Part shown: positions 1 through 12,565 of the stretch, piece by piece
Layout of the letters: each line of letters starts with the position of its first letter
Numbering within the stretch: position 1 is the first letter of the stretch
From: Auanema rhodensis
Lineage: Eukaryota; Nematoda; Chromadorea; Rhabditida; Rhabditidae
Direction: 5' to 3'
Length of the DNA: 64,000 nucleotides
Assembly (NCBI GenBank): GCA_964057225.1
Contig: OZ059897.1
Location: 1,302,001 to 1,366,000 of the forward strand
Notes under the pieces: generated by a model
What the model saw: the letters and a program-made list of their open reading frames with translations, nothing else
Databases searched by the model: none
Told to the model about the DNA's origin: nothing
Program-made: the position numbers and the translations under genes

Positions 1-3000
1 TGAACTTATATCAGTTAATATCTCGGTGCATTTTTAAGCTAACTCAAATCTAATAACACAGATCGACGCAGCTTAAAAATCCGCATCGAATGCACTATAT
101 AACATTGAGAAACGCTCAATACAAAAATTATTTATGATTGTTTGAAAAATGATGCATTAGTGTATGTTGAGTTTCCATGTACACTCAACATTGCTTCCAA
201 AAACATTTTGACAAAAATTTTCCTGAAAAATTTCAAGATAATTTTACAGAAAGCAAATGTTTTTAGATTCCTTTTTTTAAGGCGAAAACGATGGACAATG
301 TTATTCAACGAAAAAATTAATTCTTCAGGGTGAAAATCGAGGATATAAGTGTGAACTTATATCAGTTGATATCTCGGTGCATATTTAAGCTAGCGCAAAT
401 CTAATAACACAGATCGACGCAGCTTAAAAATCCGCATCGAATGCACTATATAACATTGAGAAACGCTCAATACAAAAATTATTTATGATTGTTTGAAAAA
501 TGATGCATTAGTGTATGTTGCGTTTCCATGTACACTCAACATTGCTTCCAAAAACATTTTGACAAAAATTTTCCCGAAAAATTTCAAGATAATTTTACAA
601 AAAGTAGATGTTTTTAGATTTCTTTTTTTAAGGCAAAGACGATGGACAATGTTATTCAACGAAAAAATTAATTCTTCAGGGTGAAAATCGAGGATATAAG
701 TGTGAACTTATATCAGTTAATATCTCGGTGCATTTTTAAGCTAACTCAAATCTAATAACACAGATCGACGCAGCTTAAAAATCCGCATCGAATGCACTAT
801 ATAACATTGAGAAACGCTCAATACAAAAATTATTTATGATTGTTTGAAAAATGATGCATTAGTGTATGTTGAGTTTCCATGTACACTCAACATTGCTTCC
901 AAAAACATTTTGACAAAAATTTTCCTGAAAAATTTCAAGATAATTTTACAGAAAGTAGATGTTTTTAGATTTCTTTTTTTAAGGCAAAGACGATGGACAA
1001 TGTTATTCAACGAAAAAATTAATTCTTCAGGGTGAAAATCGAGGTTATAAATGTGAACTTCTATCAGTTAATATCTCGGTGCATTTTTAAGCTAACTCAA
1101 ATCTAATAACACAGATCGACGCAGCTTAAAAATCCGCTTCGAATGCACTATACTACATTGAGAAACGCTCAATACAAAAATTATTTATGATTGTTTGAAA
1201 AATGATGCATTAGTGTATGTTGCGTTTCCATGTACACTCAACATTGCTTCCAAAAACATTTTGACAAAAATTTTCCTGAAAAATTTCAAGATAATTTTAC
1301 AAAAAGTAGATGTTTTTAGATTTCTTTTTTTAAGGCAAAGACGATGGACAATGTTATTCAACGAAAAAATTAATTCTTCAGGGTGAAAATCGAGGATATA
1401 AGTGTGAACTTATATCAGTTGATATCTCGGTGCATTTTTAAGCTAACGCAAATCTGATAACACAGATCGTCGCAGCTTAAAAATCCGCTTCGAATGCACT
1501 ATACTACATTGAGAAACGCTCAATACAAAAATTATTTATGATTGTTTGAAAAATGATGCATTAGTGTATGTTGCGTTTCCATGTACACTCAACATTGCTT
1601 CCAAAAACATTTTGACAAAAATTTTCCCGAAAAATTTCAAGATAATTTTACAAAAAGTAGATGTTTTTAGATTTCTTTTTTTAAGGGAAAGACGATGGAC
1701 ATTGTTATTCAACGAAAAAATTAATTCTTCAGGGTGAAAATCGAGGATATAAGTGTGAACTTATATCAGTTGATATCTCGGTGCATTTTTAAGCTAACGC
1801 AAATCTGATAACACAGATCGACGCAGCTTAAAAATCCGCTTCGAATGCACTATACTACATTGAGAAACGCTCAATACAAAAATTATTTATGATTGTTTGA
1901 AAAATGATGCATTAGTGTATGTTGCGTTTCCATGTACACTCAACATTGCTTCCAAAAACATTTTGACAAAAATTTTCCCGAAAAATTTCAAGATAATTTT
2001 ACAAAAAGTAGATGTTTTTAGATTTCTTTTTTTAAGGCAAAGACGATGGACAATGTTATTCAACGAAAAAATTAATTCTTCAGGGTGAAAATCGAGGATA
2101 TAAGTGTGAACTTATATCAGTTGATATCTCTTTGCATTTTTAAGCTAACGCAAATCTGATAACACAGATCGTCGCAGCTTAAAAATCCGCTTCGAATGCA
2201 CTATACTACATTGAGAAACGCTCAATACAAAAATTATTTATGATTGTTTGAAAAATGATGCATTAGTGTATGTTGAGTTTCCATGTACACTCAACATTGC
2301 TTCCAAAAACATTTTGACAAAAATTTTCCTGAAAAATTTCAAGATAATTTTACAGAAAGCAAATGTTTTTAGATTCCTTTTTTTAAGGCGAAAACGATGG
2401 ACAATGTTATTCAACGAAAAAATTAATTCTTCAGGGTGAAAATCGAGGATATAAGTGTGAACTTATATCAGTTGATATCTCGGTGCATATTTAAGCTAGC
2501 GCAAATCTAATAACACAGATCGACGCAGCTTAAAAATCCGCATCGAATGCACTATATAACATTGAGAAACGCTCAATACAAAAATTATTTATGATTGTTT
2601 GAAAAATGATGCATTAGTGTATGTTGCGTTTCCATGTACACTCAACATTGCTTCCAAAAACATTTTGACAAAAATTTTCCCGAAAAATTTCAAGATAATT
2701 TTACAAAAAGTAGATGTTTTTAGATTTCTTTTTTTAAGGCAAAGACGATGGACAATGTTATTCAACGAAAAAATTAATTCTTCAGGGTGAAAATCGAGGA
2801 TATAAGTGTGAACTTATATCAGTTAATATCTCGGTGCATTTTTAAGCTAACTCAAATCTAATAACACAGATCGACGCAGCTTAAAAATCCGCATCGAATG
2901 CACTATATAACATTGAGAAACGCTCAATACAAAAATTATTTATGATTGTTTGAAAAATGATGCATTAGTGTATGTTGAGTTTCCATGTACACTCAACATT

Positions 3001-6000
3001 GCTTCCAAAAACATTTTGACAAAAATTTTCCTGAAAAATTTCAAGATAATTTTACAGAAAGTAGATGTTTTTAGATTTCTTTTTTTAAGGCAAAGACGAT
3101 GGACAATGTTATTCAACGAAAAAATTAATTCTTCAGGGTGAAAATCGAGGTTATAAATGTGAACTTCTATCAGTTAATATCTCGGTGCATTTTTAAGCTA
3201 ACTCAAATCTAATAACACAGATCGACGCAGCTTAAAAATCCGCTTCGAATGCACTATACTACATTGAGAAACGCTCAATACAAAAATTATTTATGATTGT
3301 TTGAAAAATGATGCATTAGTGTATGTTGCGTTTCCATGTACACTCAACATTGCTTCCAAAAACATTTTGACAAAAATTTTCCTGAAAAATTTCAAGATAA
3401 TTTTACAAAAAGTAGATGTTTTTAGATTTCTTTTTTTAAGGCAAAGACGATGGACAATGTTATTCAACGAAAAAATTAATTCTTCAGGGTGAAAATCGAG
3501 GATATAAGTGTGAACTTATATCAGTTGATATCTCGGTGCATTTTTAAGCTAACGCAAATCTGATAACACAGATCGTCGCAGCTTAAAAATCCGCTTCGAA
3601 TGCACTATACTACATTGAGAAACGCTCAATACAAAAATTATTTATGATTGTTTGAAAAATGATGCATTAGTGTATGTTGCGTTTCCATGTACACTCAACA
3701 TTGCTTCCAAAAACATTTTGACAAAAATTTTCCCGAAAAATTTCAAGATAATTTTACAAAAAGTAGATGTTTTTAGATTTCTTTTTTTAAGGGAAAGACG
3801 ATGGACATTGTTATTCAACGAAAAAATTAATTCTTCAGGGTGAAAATCGAGGATATAAGTGTGAACTTATATCAGTTGATATCTCGGTGCATTTTTAAGC
3901 TAACGCAAATCTGATAACACAGATCGACGCAGCTTAAAAATCCGCTTCGAATGCACTATACTACATTGAGAAACGCTCAATACAAAAATTATTTATGATT
4001 GTTTGAAAAATGATGCATTAGTGTATGTTGCGTTTCCATGTACACTCAACATTGCTTCCAAAAACATTTTGACAAAAATTTTCCCGAAAAATTTCAAGAT
4101 AATTTTACAAAAAGTAGATGTTTTTAGATTTCTTTTTTTAAGGCAAAGACGATGGACAATGTTATTCAACGAAAAAATTAATTCTTCAGGGTGAAAATCG
4201 AGGATATAAGTGTGAACTTATATCAGTTGATATCTCTTTGCATTTTTAAGCTAACGCAAATCTGATAACACAGATCGTCGCAGCTTAAAAATCCGCTTCG
4301 AATGCACTATACTACATTGAGAAACGCTCAATACAAAAATTATTTATGATTGTTTGAAAAATGATGCATTAGTGTATGTTGCGTTTCCATGTACACTCAA
4401 CATTGCTTCCAAAAACATTTTGACAAAAATTTTCCTGAAAAATTTCAAGATAATTTTACAGAAAGCAAATGTTTTTAGATTCCTTTTTTTAAGGCGAAAA
4501 CGATGGACAATGTTATTCAACGAAAAAATTAATTCTTCAGGGTGAAAATCGAGGATATAAGTGTGAACTTATATCAGTTGATATCTCGGTGCATATTTAA
4601 GCTAGCGCAAATCTAATAACACAGATCGACGCAGCTTAAAAATCCGCATCGAATGCACTATATAACATTGAGAAACGCTCAATACAAAAATTATTTATGA
4701 TTGTTTGAAAAATGATGCATTAGTGTATGTTGCGTTTCCATGTACACTCAACATTGCTTCCAAAAACATTTTGACAAAAATTTTCCCGAAAAATTTCAAG
4801 ATAATTTTACAAAAAGTAGATGTTTTTAGATTTCTTTTTTTAAGGCAAAGACGATGGACAATGTTATTCAACGAAAAAATTAATTCTTCAGGGTGAAAAT
4901 CGAGGATATAAGTGTGAACTTATATCAGTTAATATCTCGGTGCATTTTTAAGCTAACTCAAATCTAATAACACAGATCGACGCAGCTTAAAAATCCGCAT
5001 CGAATGCATTATATAACATTGAGAAACGCTCAATACAAAAATTATTTATGATTGTTTGAAAAATGATGCATTAGTGTATGTTGAGTTTCCATGTACACTC
5101 AACATTGCTTCCAAAAACATTTTGACAAAAATTTTCCTGAAAAATTTCAAGATAATTTTACAGAAAGTAGATGTTTTTAGATTTCTTTTTTTAAGGCAAA
5201 GACGATGGACAATGTTATTCAACGAAAAAATTAATTCTTCAGGGTGAAAATCGAGGTTATAAGTGTGAACTTCTATCAGTTAATATCTCGGTGCATTTTT
5301 AAGCTAACTCAAATCTAATAACACAGATCGACGCAGCTTAAAAATCCGCTTCGAATGCACTATACTACATTGAGAAACGCTCAATACAAAAATTATTTAT
5401 GATTGTTTGAAAAATGATGCATTAGTGTATGTTGCGTTTCCATGTACACTCAACATTGCTTCCAAAAACATTTTGACAAAAATTTTCCTGAAAAATTTCA
5501 AGATAATTTTACAAAAAGTAGATGTTTTTAGATTTCTTTTTTTAAGGCAAAGACGATGGACAATGTTATTCAACGAAAAAATTAATTCTTCAGGGTGAAA
5601 ATCGAGGATATAAGTGTGAACTTATATCAGTTGATATCTCGGTGCATTTTTAAGCTAACGCAAATCTGATAACACAGATCGTCGCAGCTTAAAAATCCGC
5701 TTCGAATGCACTATACTACATTGAGAAACGCTCAATACAAAAATTATTTATGATTGTTTGAAAAATGATGCATTAGTGTATGTTGCGTTTCCATGTACAC
5801 TCAACATTGCTTCCAAAAACATTTTGACAAAAATTTTCCCGAAAAATTTCAAGATAATTTTACAAAAAGTAGATGTTTTTAGATTTCTTTTTTTAAGGGA
5901 AAGACGATGGACATTGTTATTCAACGAAAAAATTAATTCTTCAGGGTGAAAATCGAGGATATAAGTGTGAACTTATATCAGTTGATATCTCGGTGCATTT

Positions 6001-6317
6001 TTAAGCTAACGCAAATCTGATAACACAGATCGACGCAGCTTAAAAATCCGCTTCGAATGCACTATACTACATTGAGAAACGCTCAATACAAAAATTATTT
6101 ATGATTGTTTGAAAAATGATGCATTAGTGTATGTTGCGTTTCCATGTACACTCAACATTGCTTCCAAAAACATTTTGACAAAAATTTTCCCGAAAAATTT
6201 CAAGATAATTTTACAAAAAGTAGATGTTTTTAGATTTCTTTTTTTAAGGCAAAGACGATGGACAATGTTATTCAACGAAAAAATTAATTCTTCAGGGTGA
6301 AAATCGAGGATATAAGT
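1..6317 (+). repeat. 6-mer higher-order repeat (2,106 bp), three copies, M0-M17
   Basis: Six monomer variants recur in the same order at an offset of 2,106 bp: M0-5, M6-11, M12-17. Markers include gcaaatgttttt at 258, 2364 and 4470; catatttaagctagcg at about 380, 2486 and 4592; gaacttctatcag at 1055, 3161 and 5267; and gggaaagacgatggacattg near 1684, 3790 and 5896. Differences between copies are few, for example aagtg versus aaatg before M15 and gag versus gcg in M12. The upstream part of M0 differs from M6 and M12 (no ctctttgc), so the first copy joins the array through a junction inside M0. After M18 the order breaks down. Confidence 0.93.
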
Positions 6318-7370
6318 GTGAACTTATATCAGTTGATATCTCTTTGCATTTTTAAGCTAACGCAAATCTGATAACACAGATCGTCGCAGCTTAAAAATCC
6401 GCTTCGAATGCACTATACTACATTGAGAAACGCTCAATACAAAAATTATTTATGATTGTTTGAAAAATGATGCATTAGTGTATGTTGCGTTTCCATGTAC
6501 ACTCAACATTGCTTCCAAAAACATTTTGACAAAAATTTTCCCGAAAAATTTCAAGATAATTTTACAAAAAGTAGATGTTTTTAGATTTCTTTTTTTAAGG
6601 CAAAGACGATGGACAATGTTATTCAACGAAAAAATTAATTCTTCAGGGTGAAAATCGAGGATATAAGTGTGAACTTATATCAGTTAATATCTCGGTGCAT
6701 TTTTAAGCTAACTCAAATCTAATAACACAGATCGACGCAGCTTAAAAATCCGCATCGAATGCACTATATAACATTGAGAAGCGCTCAATACAAAAATTAT
6801 TTATGATTGTTTGAAAAATGATGCATTAGTGTATGTTGCGTTTCCATGTACACTCAACATTGCTTCCAAAAACATTTTGACAAAAATTTTCCCGAAAAAT
6901 TTCAAGATAATTTTACAAAAAGTAGATGTTTTTAGATTTATTTTTTTAAGGCAAAGACGATGGACAATGTTATTCAACGAAAAAATTAATTCTTCAGGGT
7001 GAAAATCGAGGATATAAGTGTGAACTTATATCAGTTAATATCTCGGTGCATTTTTAAGCTAACTCAAATCTAATAACACAGATCGACGCAGCTTAAAAAT
7101 CCGCATCGAATGCACTATATAACATTGAGAAACGCTCAATACAAAAATTATTTATGATTGTTTGAAAAATGATGCATTAGTGTATGTTGAGTTTCCATGT
7201 ACACTCAACATTGCTTCCAAAAACATTTTGACAAAAATTTTCCCGAAAAATTTCAAGATAATTTTACAAAAAGTAGCTGTTTTTAGATTCCTTTTTTTAA
7301 GGCGAAGACGATGGACAATGTTATTCAACGAAAAAATTAATTCTTCAGGGTGAAAATCGAGGATATAAGT
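6318..7370 (+). repeat. Transitional monomers M18-M20
   Basis: Three monomers between the 6-mer and 7-mer blocks. M18 starts with the ctctttgc upstream segment of the 6-mer but continues with a different body. M19 carries private changes (gagaagcgctc near 6776, gatttattt near 6935). M20 is the first with the gtagctg marker that defines the next block. They read as a recombination zone between two homogenised domains. Confidence 0.8.
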
Positions 7371-10300
7371 GTGAACTTATATCAGTTGATATCTCGGTGC
7401 ATTTTTAAGCTAGCGCAAATCTAATAACACAGATCGACGCAGCTTAAAAATCCGCATCGAATGCACTATATAACATTGAGAAACGCTCAATACAAAAATT
7501 ATTTATGATTGTTTGAAAAATGATGCATTAGTGTATGTTGAGTTTCCATGTACACTCAACATTGCTTCCAAAAACATTTTGACAAAAATTTTCCCGAAAA
7601 ATTTCAAGATAATTTTACAAAAAGTAGCTGTTTTTAGATTCCTTTTTTTAAGGCGAAGACGATGGACAATGTTATTCAACGAAAAAATTAATTCTTCAGG
7701 GTGAAAATCGAGGATATAAGTGTGAACTTATATCAGTTGATATCTCGGTGCATTTTTAAGCTAGCGCAAATCTGATAACACAGATCGACGCCGCTTAAAA
7801 ATACGCATCGAATGCACTATACTACATTGAGAAACGCTTAATACAAAAATTAGTTATGCTCGTTTGAAAAATGATTCATTAGTGTATGTTGAGTTTCCAT
7901 GTACACTCAACATTGCTTCCAAAAACATTTTGACAAAAATTTTCCCGAAAAATTTCAAGATAATTTAACAAAGAGTAGATGTTTTTAGATTCCTTTTTTT
8001 AAGGCGAAGACGATGGACAATGTTATTCAACGAAAAAATTAATTCTTCAGGGTGAAAATCGAGGATATAAGTGTGAACTTATATCAGTTGATATCTCGGT
8101 GAATTTTTAAGCTAACTCAAATCTGATAACACAGATCGACGCAGCTTAAAAATCCGTTTCGAATGCATCATACTACATTGAGAAACGCTCAATACAAAAA
8201 TTAGTTATGCTCGTTTGAAAAATGATTCATTAGTGTATGTTGAGTTTCCATGTACACTCAACATTGCTTCCAAAAACATTTTGACAAAAATTTTCCCGAA
8301 AAATTTCAAGATAATTTTACAAAAACTAGATGTTTTTAGATTCCTTTTTTTAAGGCGAAGACGATGGACAATGTTATTCAACAAAAAAATTAATTCTTCA
8401 GGGTGAAAAACGAGGATATAAGTGTGAACTTATATCAGTTGATATCTCGGTGCATTTTTAAGCTAACTCAAATCTAATAACACAGATCGACGCAGCTTAA
8501 AAATCCGCATCGAATGCACTATATAACATTGAGAAACGCTCAATACAAAAATTATTTATGATTGTTTGAAAAATGATGCATTAGTGTATGTTGAGTTTCC
8601 ATGTACACTCAACATTGCTTCCAAAAACATTTTGACAAAAATTTTCCCGAAAAATTTCAAGATAATTTTACAAAAAGTAGCTGTTTTTAGATTCCTTTTT
8701 TTAAGGCGAAGACGATGGACAATGTTATTCAACGAAAAAATTAATTCTTCAGGGTGAAAATCGAGGATATAAGTGTGAACTTATATCAGTTGATATCTCG
8801 GTGAATTTTTAAGCTAGCGCAAATCTGATAACACAGATCGACGCCGCTTAAAAATACGCATCGAATGCACTATACTACATTGAGAAACGCTTAATACAAA
8901 AATTAGTTATGCTCGTTTGAAAAATGATTCATTAGTGTATGTTGAGTTTCCATGTACACTCAACATTGCTTCCAAAAACATTTTGACAAAAATTTTCCCG
9001 AAAAATTTCAAGATAATTTAACAAAGAGTAGATGTTTTTAGATTCCTTTTTTTAAGGCGAAGACGATGGACAATGTTATTCAACGAAAAAATTAATTCTT
9101 CAGGGTGAAAATCGAGGATATAAGTGTGAACTTATATCAGTTGATATGTCGGTGAATTTTTAAGCTAACTCAAATCTGATAACACAGATCGACGCAGCTT
9201 AAAAATCCGTTTCGAATGCATCATACTACATTGAGAAACGCTCAATACAAAAATTAGTTATGCTCGTTTGAAAAATGATTCATTAGTGTATGTTGAGTTT
9301 CCATGTACACTCAACATTGCTTCCAAAAACATTTTGACAAAAATTTTCCCGAAAAATTTCAAGATAATTTTACAAAAACTAGATGTTTTTAGATTCCTTT
9401 TTTTAAGGCGAAGACGATGGACAATGTTATTCAACAAAAAAATTAATTCTTCAGGGTGAAAATCGAGGATATAAGTGTGAACTTATATCAGTTGATATCT
9501 CGGTGCATTTTTAAGCTAGCGCAAATCTAATAACACAGATCGACGCAGCTTAAAAATCCGCATCGAATGCACTATATAACATTGAGAAACGCTCAATACA
9601 AAAATTATTTATGATTGTTTGAAAAATGATGCATTAGTGTATGTTGAGTTTCCATGTACACTCAACATTGCTTCCAAAAACATTTTGACAAAAATTTTCC
9701 CGAAAAATTTCAAGATAATTTTACAAAAAGTAGCTGTTTTTAGATTCCTTTTTTTAAGGCGAAGACGATGGACAATGTTATTCAACGAAAAAATTAATTC
9801 TTCAGGGTGAAAATCGAGGATATAAGTGTGAACTTATATCAGTTGATATCTCGGTGCATTTTTAAGCTAGCGCAAATCTAATAACACAGATCGACGCAGC
9901 TTAAAAATCCGCATCGAATGCACTATATAACATTGAGAAACGCTCAATACAAAAATTATTTATGATTGTTTGAAAAATGATGCATTAGTGTATGTTGAGT
10001 TTCCATGTACACTCAACATTGCTTCCAAAAACATTTTGACAAAAATTTTCCCGAAAAATTTCAAGATAATTTTACAAAAAGTAGCTGTTTTTAGATTCCT
10101 TTTTTTAAGGCGAAGACGATGGACAATGTTATTCAACGAAAAAATTAATTCTTCAGGGTGAAAATCGAGGATATAAGTGTGAACTTATATCAGTTGATAT
10201 CTCGGTGCATTTTTAAGCTAGCGCAAATCTGATAACACAGATCGACGCCGCTTAAAAATACGCATCGAATGCACTATACTACATTGAGAAACGCTTAATA

Positions 10301-12284
10301 CAAAAATTAGTTATGCTCGTTTGAAAAATGATTCATTAGTGTATGTTGAGTTTCCATGTACACTCAACATTGCTTCCAAAAACATTTTGACAAAAATTTT
10401 CCCGAAAAATTTCAAGATAATTTAACAAAGAGTAGATGTTTTTAGATTCCTTTTTTTAAGGCGAAGACGATGGACAATGTTATTCAACGAAAAAATTAAT
10501 TCTTCAGGGTGAAAATCGAGGATATAAGTGTGAACTTATATCAGTTGATATCTCGGTGAATTTTTAAGCTAACTCAAATCTGATAACACAGATCGACGCA
10601 GCTTAAAAATCCGTTTCGAATGCATCATACTACATTGAGAAACGCTCAATACAAAAATTAGTTATGCTCGTTTGAAAAATGATTCATTAGTGTATGTTGA
10701 GTTTCCATGTACACTCAACATTGCTTCCAAAAACATTTTGACAAAAATTTTCCCGAAAAATTTCAAGATAATTTTACAAAAACTAGATGTTTTTAGATTC
10801 CTTTTTTTAAGGCGAAGACGATGGACAATGTTATTCAACAAAAAAATTAATTCTTCAGGGTGAAAAACGAGGATATAAGTGTGAACTTATATCAGTTGAT
10901 ATCTCGGTGCATTTTTAAGCTAACTCAAATCTAATAACACAGATCGACGCAGCTTAAAAATCCGCATCGAATGCACTATATAACATTGAGAAACGCTCAA
11001 TACAAAAATTATTTATGATTGTTTGAAAAATGATGCATTAGTGTATGTTGAGTTTCCATGTACACTCAACATTGCTTCCAAAAACATTTTGACAAAAATT
11101 TTCCCGAAAAATTTCAAGATAATTTTACAAAAAGTAGCTGTTTTTAGATTCCTTTTTTTAAGGCGAAGACGATGGACAATGTTATTCAACGAAAAAATTA
11201 ATTCTTCAGGGTGAAAATCGAGGATATAAGTGTGAACTTATATCAGTTGATATCTCGGTGAATTTTTAAGCTAGCGCAAATCTGATAACACAGATCGACG
11301 CCGCTTAAAAATACGCATCGAATGCACTATACTACATTGAGAAACGCTTAATACAAAAATTAGTTATGCTCGTTTGAAAAATGATTCATTAGTGTATGTT
11401 GAGTTTCCATGTACACTCAACATTGCTTCCAAAAACATTTTGACAAAAATTTTCCCGAAAAATTTCAAGATAATTTAACAAAGAGTAGATGTTTTTAGAT
11501 TCCTTTTTTTAAGGCGAAGACGATGGACAATGTTATTCAACGAAAAAATTAATTCTTCAGGGTGAAAATCGAGGATATAAGTGTGAACTTATATCAGTTG
11601 ATATGTCGGTGAATTTTTAAGCTAACTCAAATCTGATAACACAGATCGACGCAGCTTAAAAATCCGTTTCGAATGCATCATACTACATTGAGAAACGCTC
11701 AATACAAAAATTAGTTATGCTCGTTTGAAAAATGATTCATTAGTGTATGTTGAGTTTCCATGTACACTCAACATTGCTTCCAAAAACATTTTGACAAAAA
11801 TTTTCCCGAAAAATTTCAAGATAATTTTACAAAAACTAGATGTTTTTAGATTCCTTTTTTTAAGGCGAAGACGATGGACAATGTTATTCAACAAAAAAAT
11901 TAATTCTTCAGGGTGAAAAACGAGGATATAAGTGTGAACTTATATCAGTTGATATCTCGGTGCATTTTTAAGCTAACTCAAATCTAATAACACAGATCGA
12001 CGCAGCTTAAAAATCCGCATCGAATGCACTATATAACATTGAGAAACGCTCAATACAAAAATTATTTATGATTGTTTGAAAAATGATGCATTAGTGTATG
12101 TTGAGTTTCCATGTACACTCAACATTGCTTCCAAAAACATTTTGACAAAAATTTTCCCGAAAAATTTCAAGATAATTTTACAAAAAGTAGCTGTTTTTAG
12201 ATTCCTTTTTTTAAGGCGAAGACGATGGACAATGTTATTCAACGAAAAAATTAATTCTTCAGGGTGAAAATCGAGGATATAAGT
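7371..12284 (+). repeat. 7-mer higher-order repeat (2,457 bp), two copies, with nested 3-mer
   Basis: M21-27 and M28-34 follow the same order of three variants: f g h f g h f, twice. f carries gtagctg; g carries taatttaacaaagag, cgccgcttaaaaatac and gcttaatac; h carries ctagatg and caacaaaaaaatt. Shared rare markers confirm the 2,457-bp offset: atatgtcgg at about 9145 and 11602, and tgaatttttaagctagcgc in M25 and M32. The f-g-h trimer (1,053 bp) is itself repeated inside each copy, so the 7-mer arose on an older 3-mer. The two copies are not identical (aagctagcgc in M27 versus aagctaactc in M34). Confidence 0.9.
7722..8072 (+). repeat. M22, type member of the stop-bearing g subfamily
   Basis: This monomer defines a subfamily with linked changes: cgccgcttaaaaatac in the right arm of the large dyad, and taatttaacaaagag, where T-to-A at 7967 turns TTA into TAA. 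The same haplotype recurs in M25, M29, M32, M36 and M59. In all six the recurrent 63-codon frame is closed at codon 35, showing that disruption of that frame spreads freely. Confidence 0.88.
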
Positions 12285-12292
12285 GTGAACTT

Positions 12293-12306
12293 ATATCAGT
12301 TGATAT
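12293..12306. repeat. AT-rich near-palindrome, atatca-gt-tgatat
   Basis: A 6-bp inverted repeat with a 2-base centre sits near the start of most monomers and contains gatatc. Monomers reading ttaatat (for example M0, M2, M3) lose one pair. In several monomers between 48.7 and 52.6 kb the centre reads caattg, which makes all 14 bases perfectly self-complementary. No bound protein can be named from sequence. Confidence 0.8.
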
Positions 12307-12314
12307 CTCGGTGA

Positions 12315-12365
12315 ATTTTTAAGCTAGCGCAAATCTGATAACACAGATCGACGCAGCTTAAAAAT
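12315..12365. repeat. Large dyad (hairpin-capable), 11-bp outer arms
   Basis: The arms atttttaagct (12315-12325) and agcttaaaaat (12355-12365) are exact inverse complements. Inside them gcg (12327-12329) can pair with cgc (12352-12354), and atctg (12333-12337) with cagat (12344-12348) around the 6-base loop ataaca. This gives about 19 potential pairs in 51 bases. Monomers with aagctaactc keep the outer arms but lose the inner gcg pair. Monomers with cgctcaaaaat on the right have two changes in the right arm. Pairing is seen directly in sequence; extrusion or RNA folding is inference. Confidence 0.85.
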
Positions 12366-12388
12366 CCGTTTCGAATGCATTATACTAC

Positions 12389-12405
12389 ATTGAGAAACGC
12401 TCAAT
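12389..12405. repeat. Short dyad attgag-aaacg-ctcaat
   Basis: A 6-bp perfect inverted repeat with a 5-base spacer, present in most monomers. In a recurrent variant the right arm is cttaat (for example M22, M110, M131, M133, M135), which would leave a G-T wobble. Its TTGAG/CTCAA core is shared with the next dyad about 65 bp downstream. Confidence 0.82.
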
Positions 12406-12448
12406 ACAAAAATTATTTATGATTGTTTGAAAAAAGATGCATTAGTGT

Positions 12449-12476
12449 ATGTTGAGTTTCCATGTACACTCAACAT
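12449..12476. repeat. Dyad atgttgagt-(10)-actcaacat
   Basis: Two perfect 9-base arms (12449-12457 and 12468-12476) are separated by ttccatgtac. The arms are complete in gag-type monomers. In 45 gcg-type monomers (M1, M3-5, M7, M9-13, M15-19, M57-58, M65-91, M170) one A-to-C change in the left arm replaces an A-T pair with a C-T mismatch. This single site separates the two large monomer classes in the window. Confidence 0.87.
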
Positions 12477-12481
12477 TGCTT

Positions 12482-12565
12482 CCAAAAACATTTTGACAAA
12501 AATTTTCCCGAAAAATTTCAAGATAATTTTACAAAAACTAGATGTTTTTAGATTCCTTTTTTTAA
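12482..12565 (+). other. A/T-tract segment of the monomer
   Basis: After the last dyad the monomer carries a series of A or T runs: aaaaa, tttt, aaaaatttt, aaaaattt, tttt, aaaaa, ttttt and ttttttt. Centre-to-centre spacing is mostly 7-13 bp by hand count, close enough to helical repeat that intrinsic curvature is plausible. Curvature was not computed. Confidence 0.6.

Noticed and set aside
12502-12520. CENP-B box in the monomer (tcccg in the A/T-tract segment resembles one end of the box)
   Set aside because: Only the tcccg part fits; the remaining required positions (T and AACGAA) do not match on either strand.
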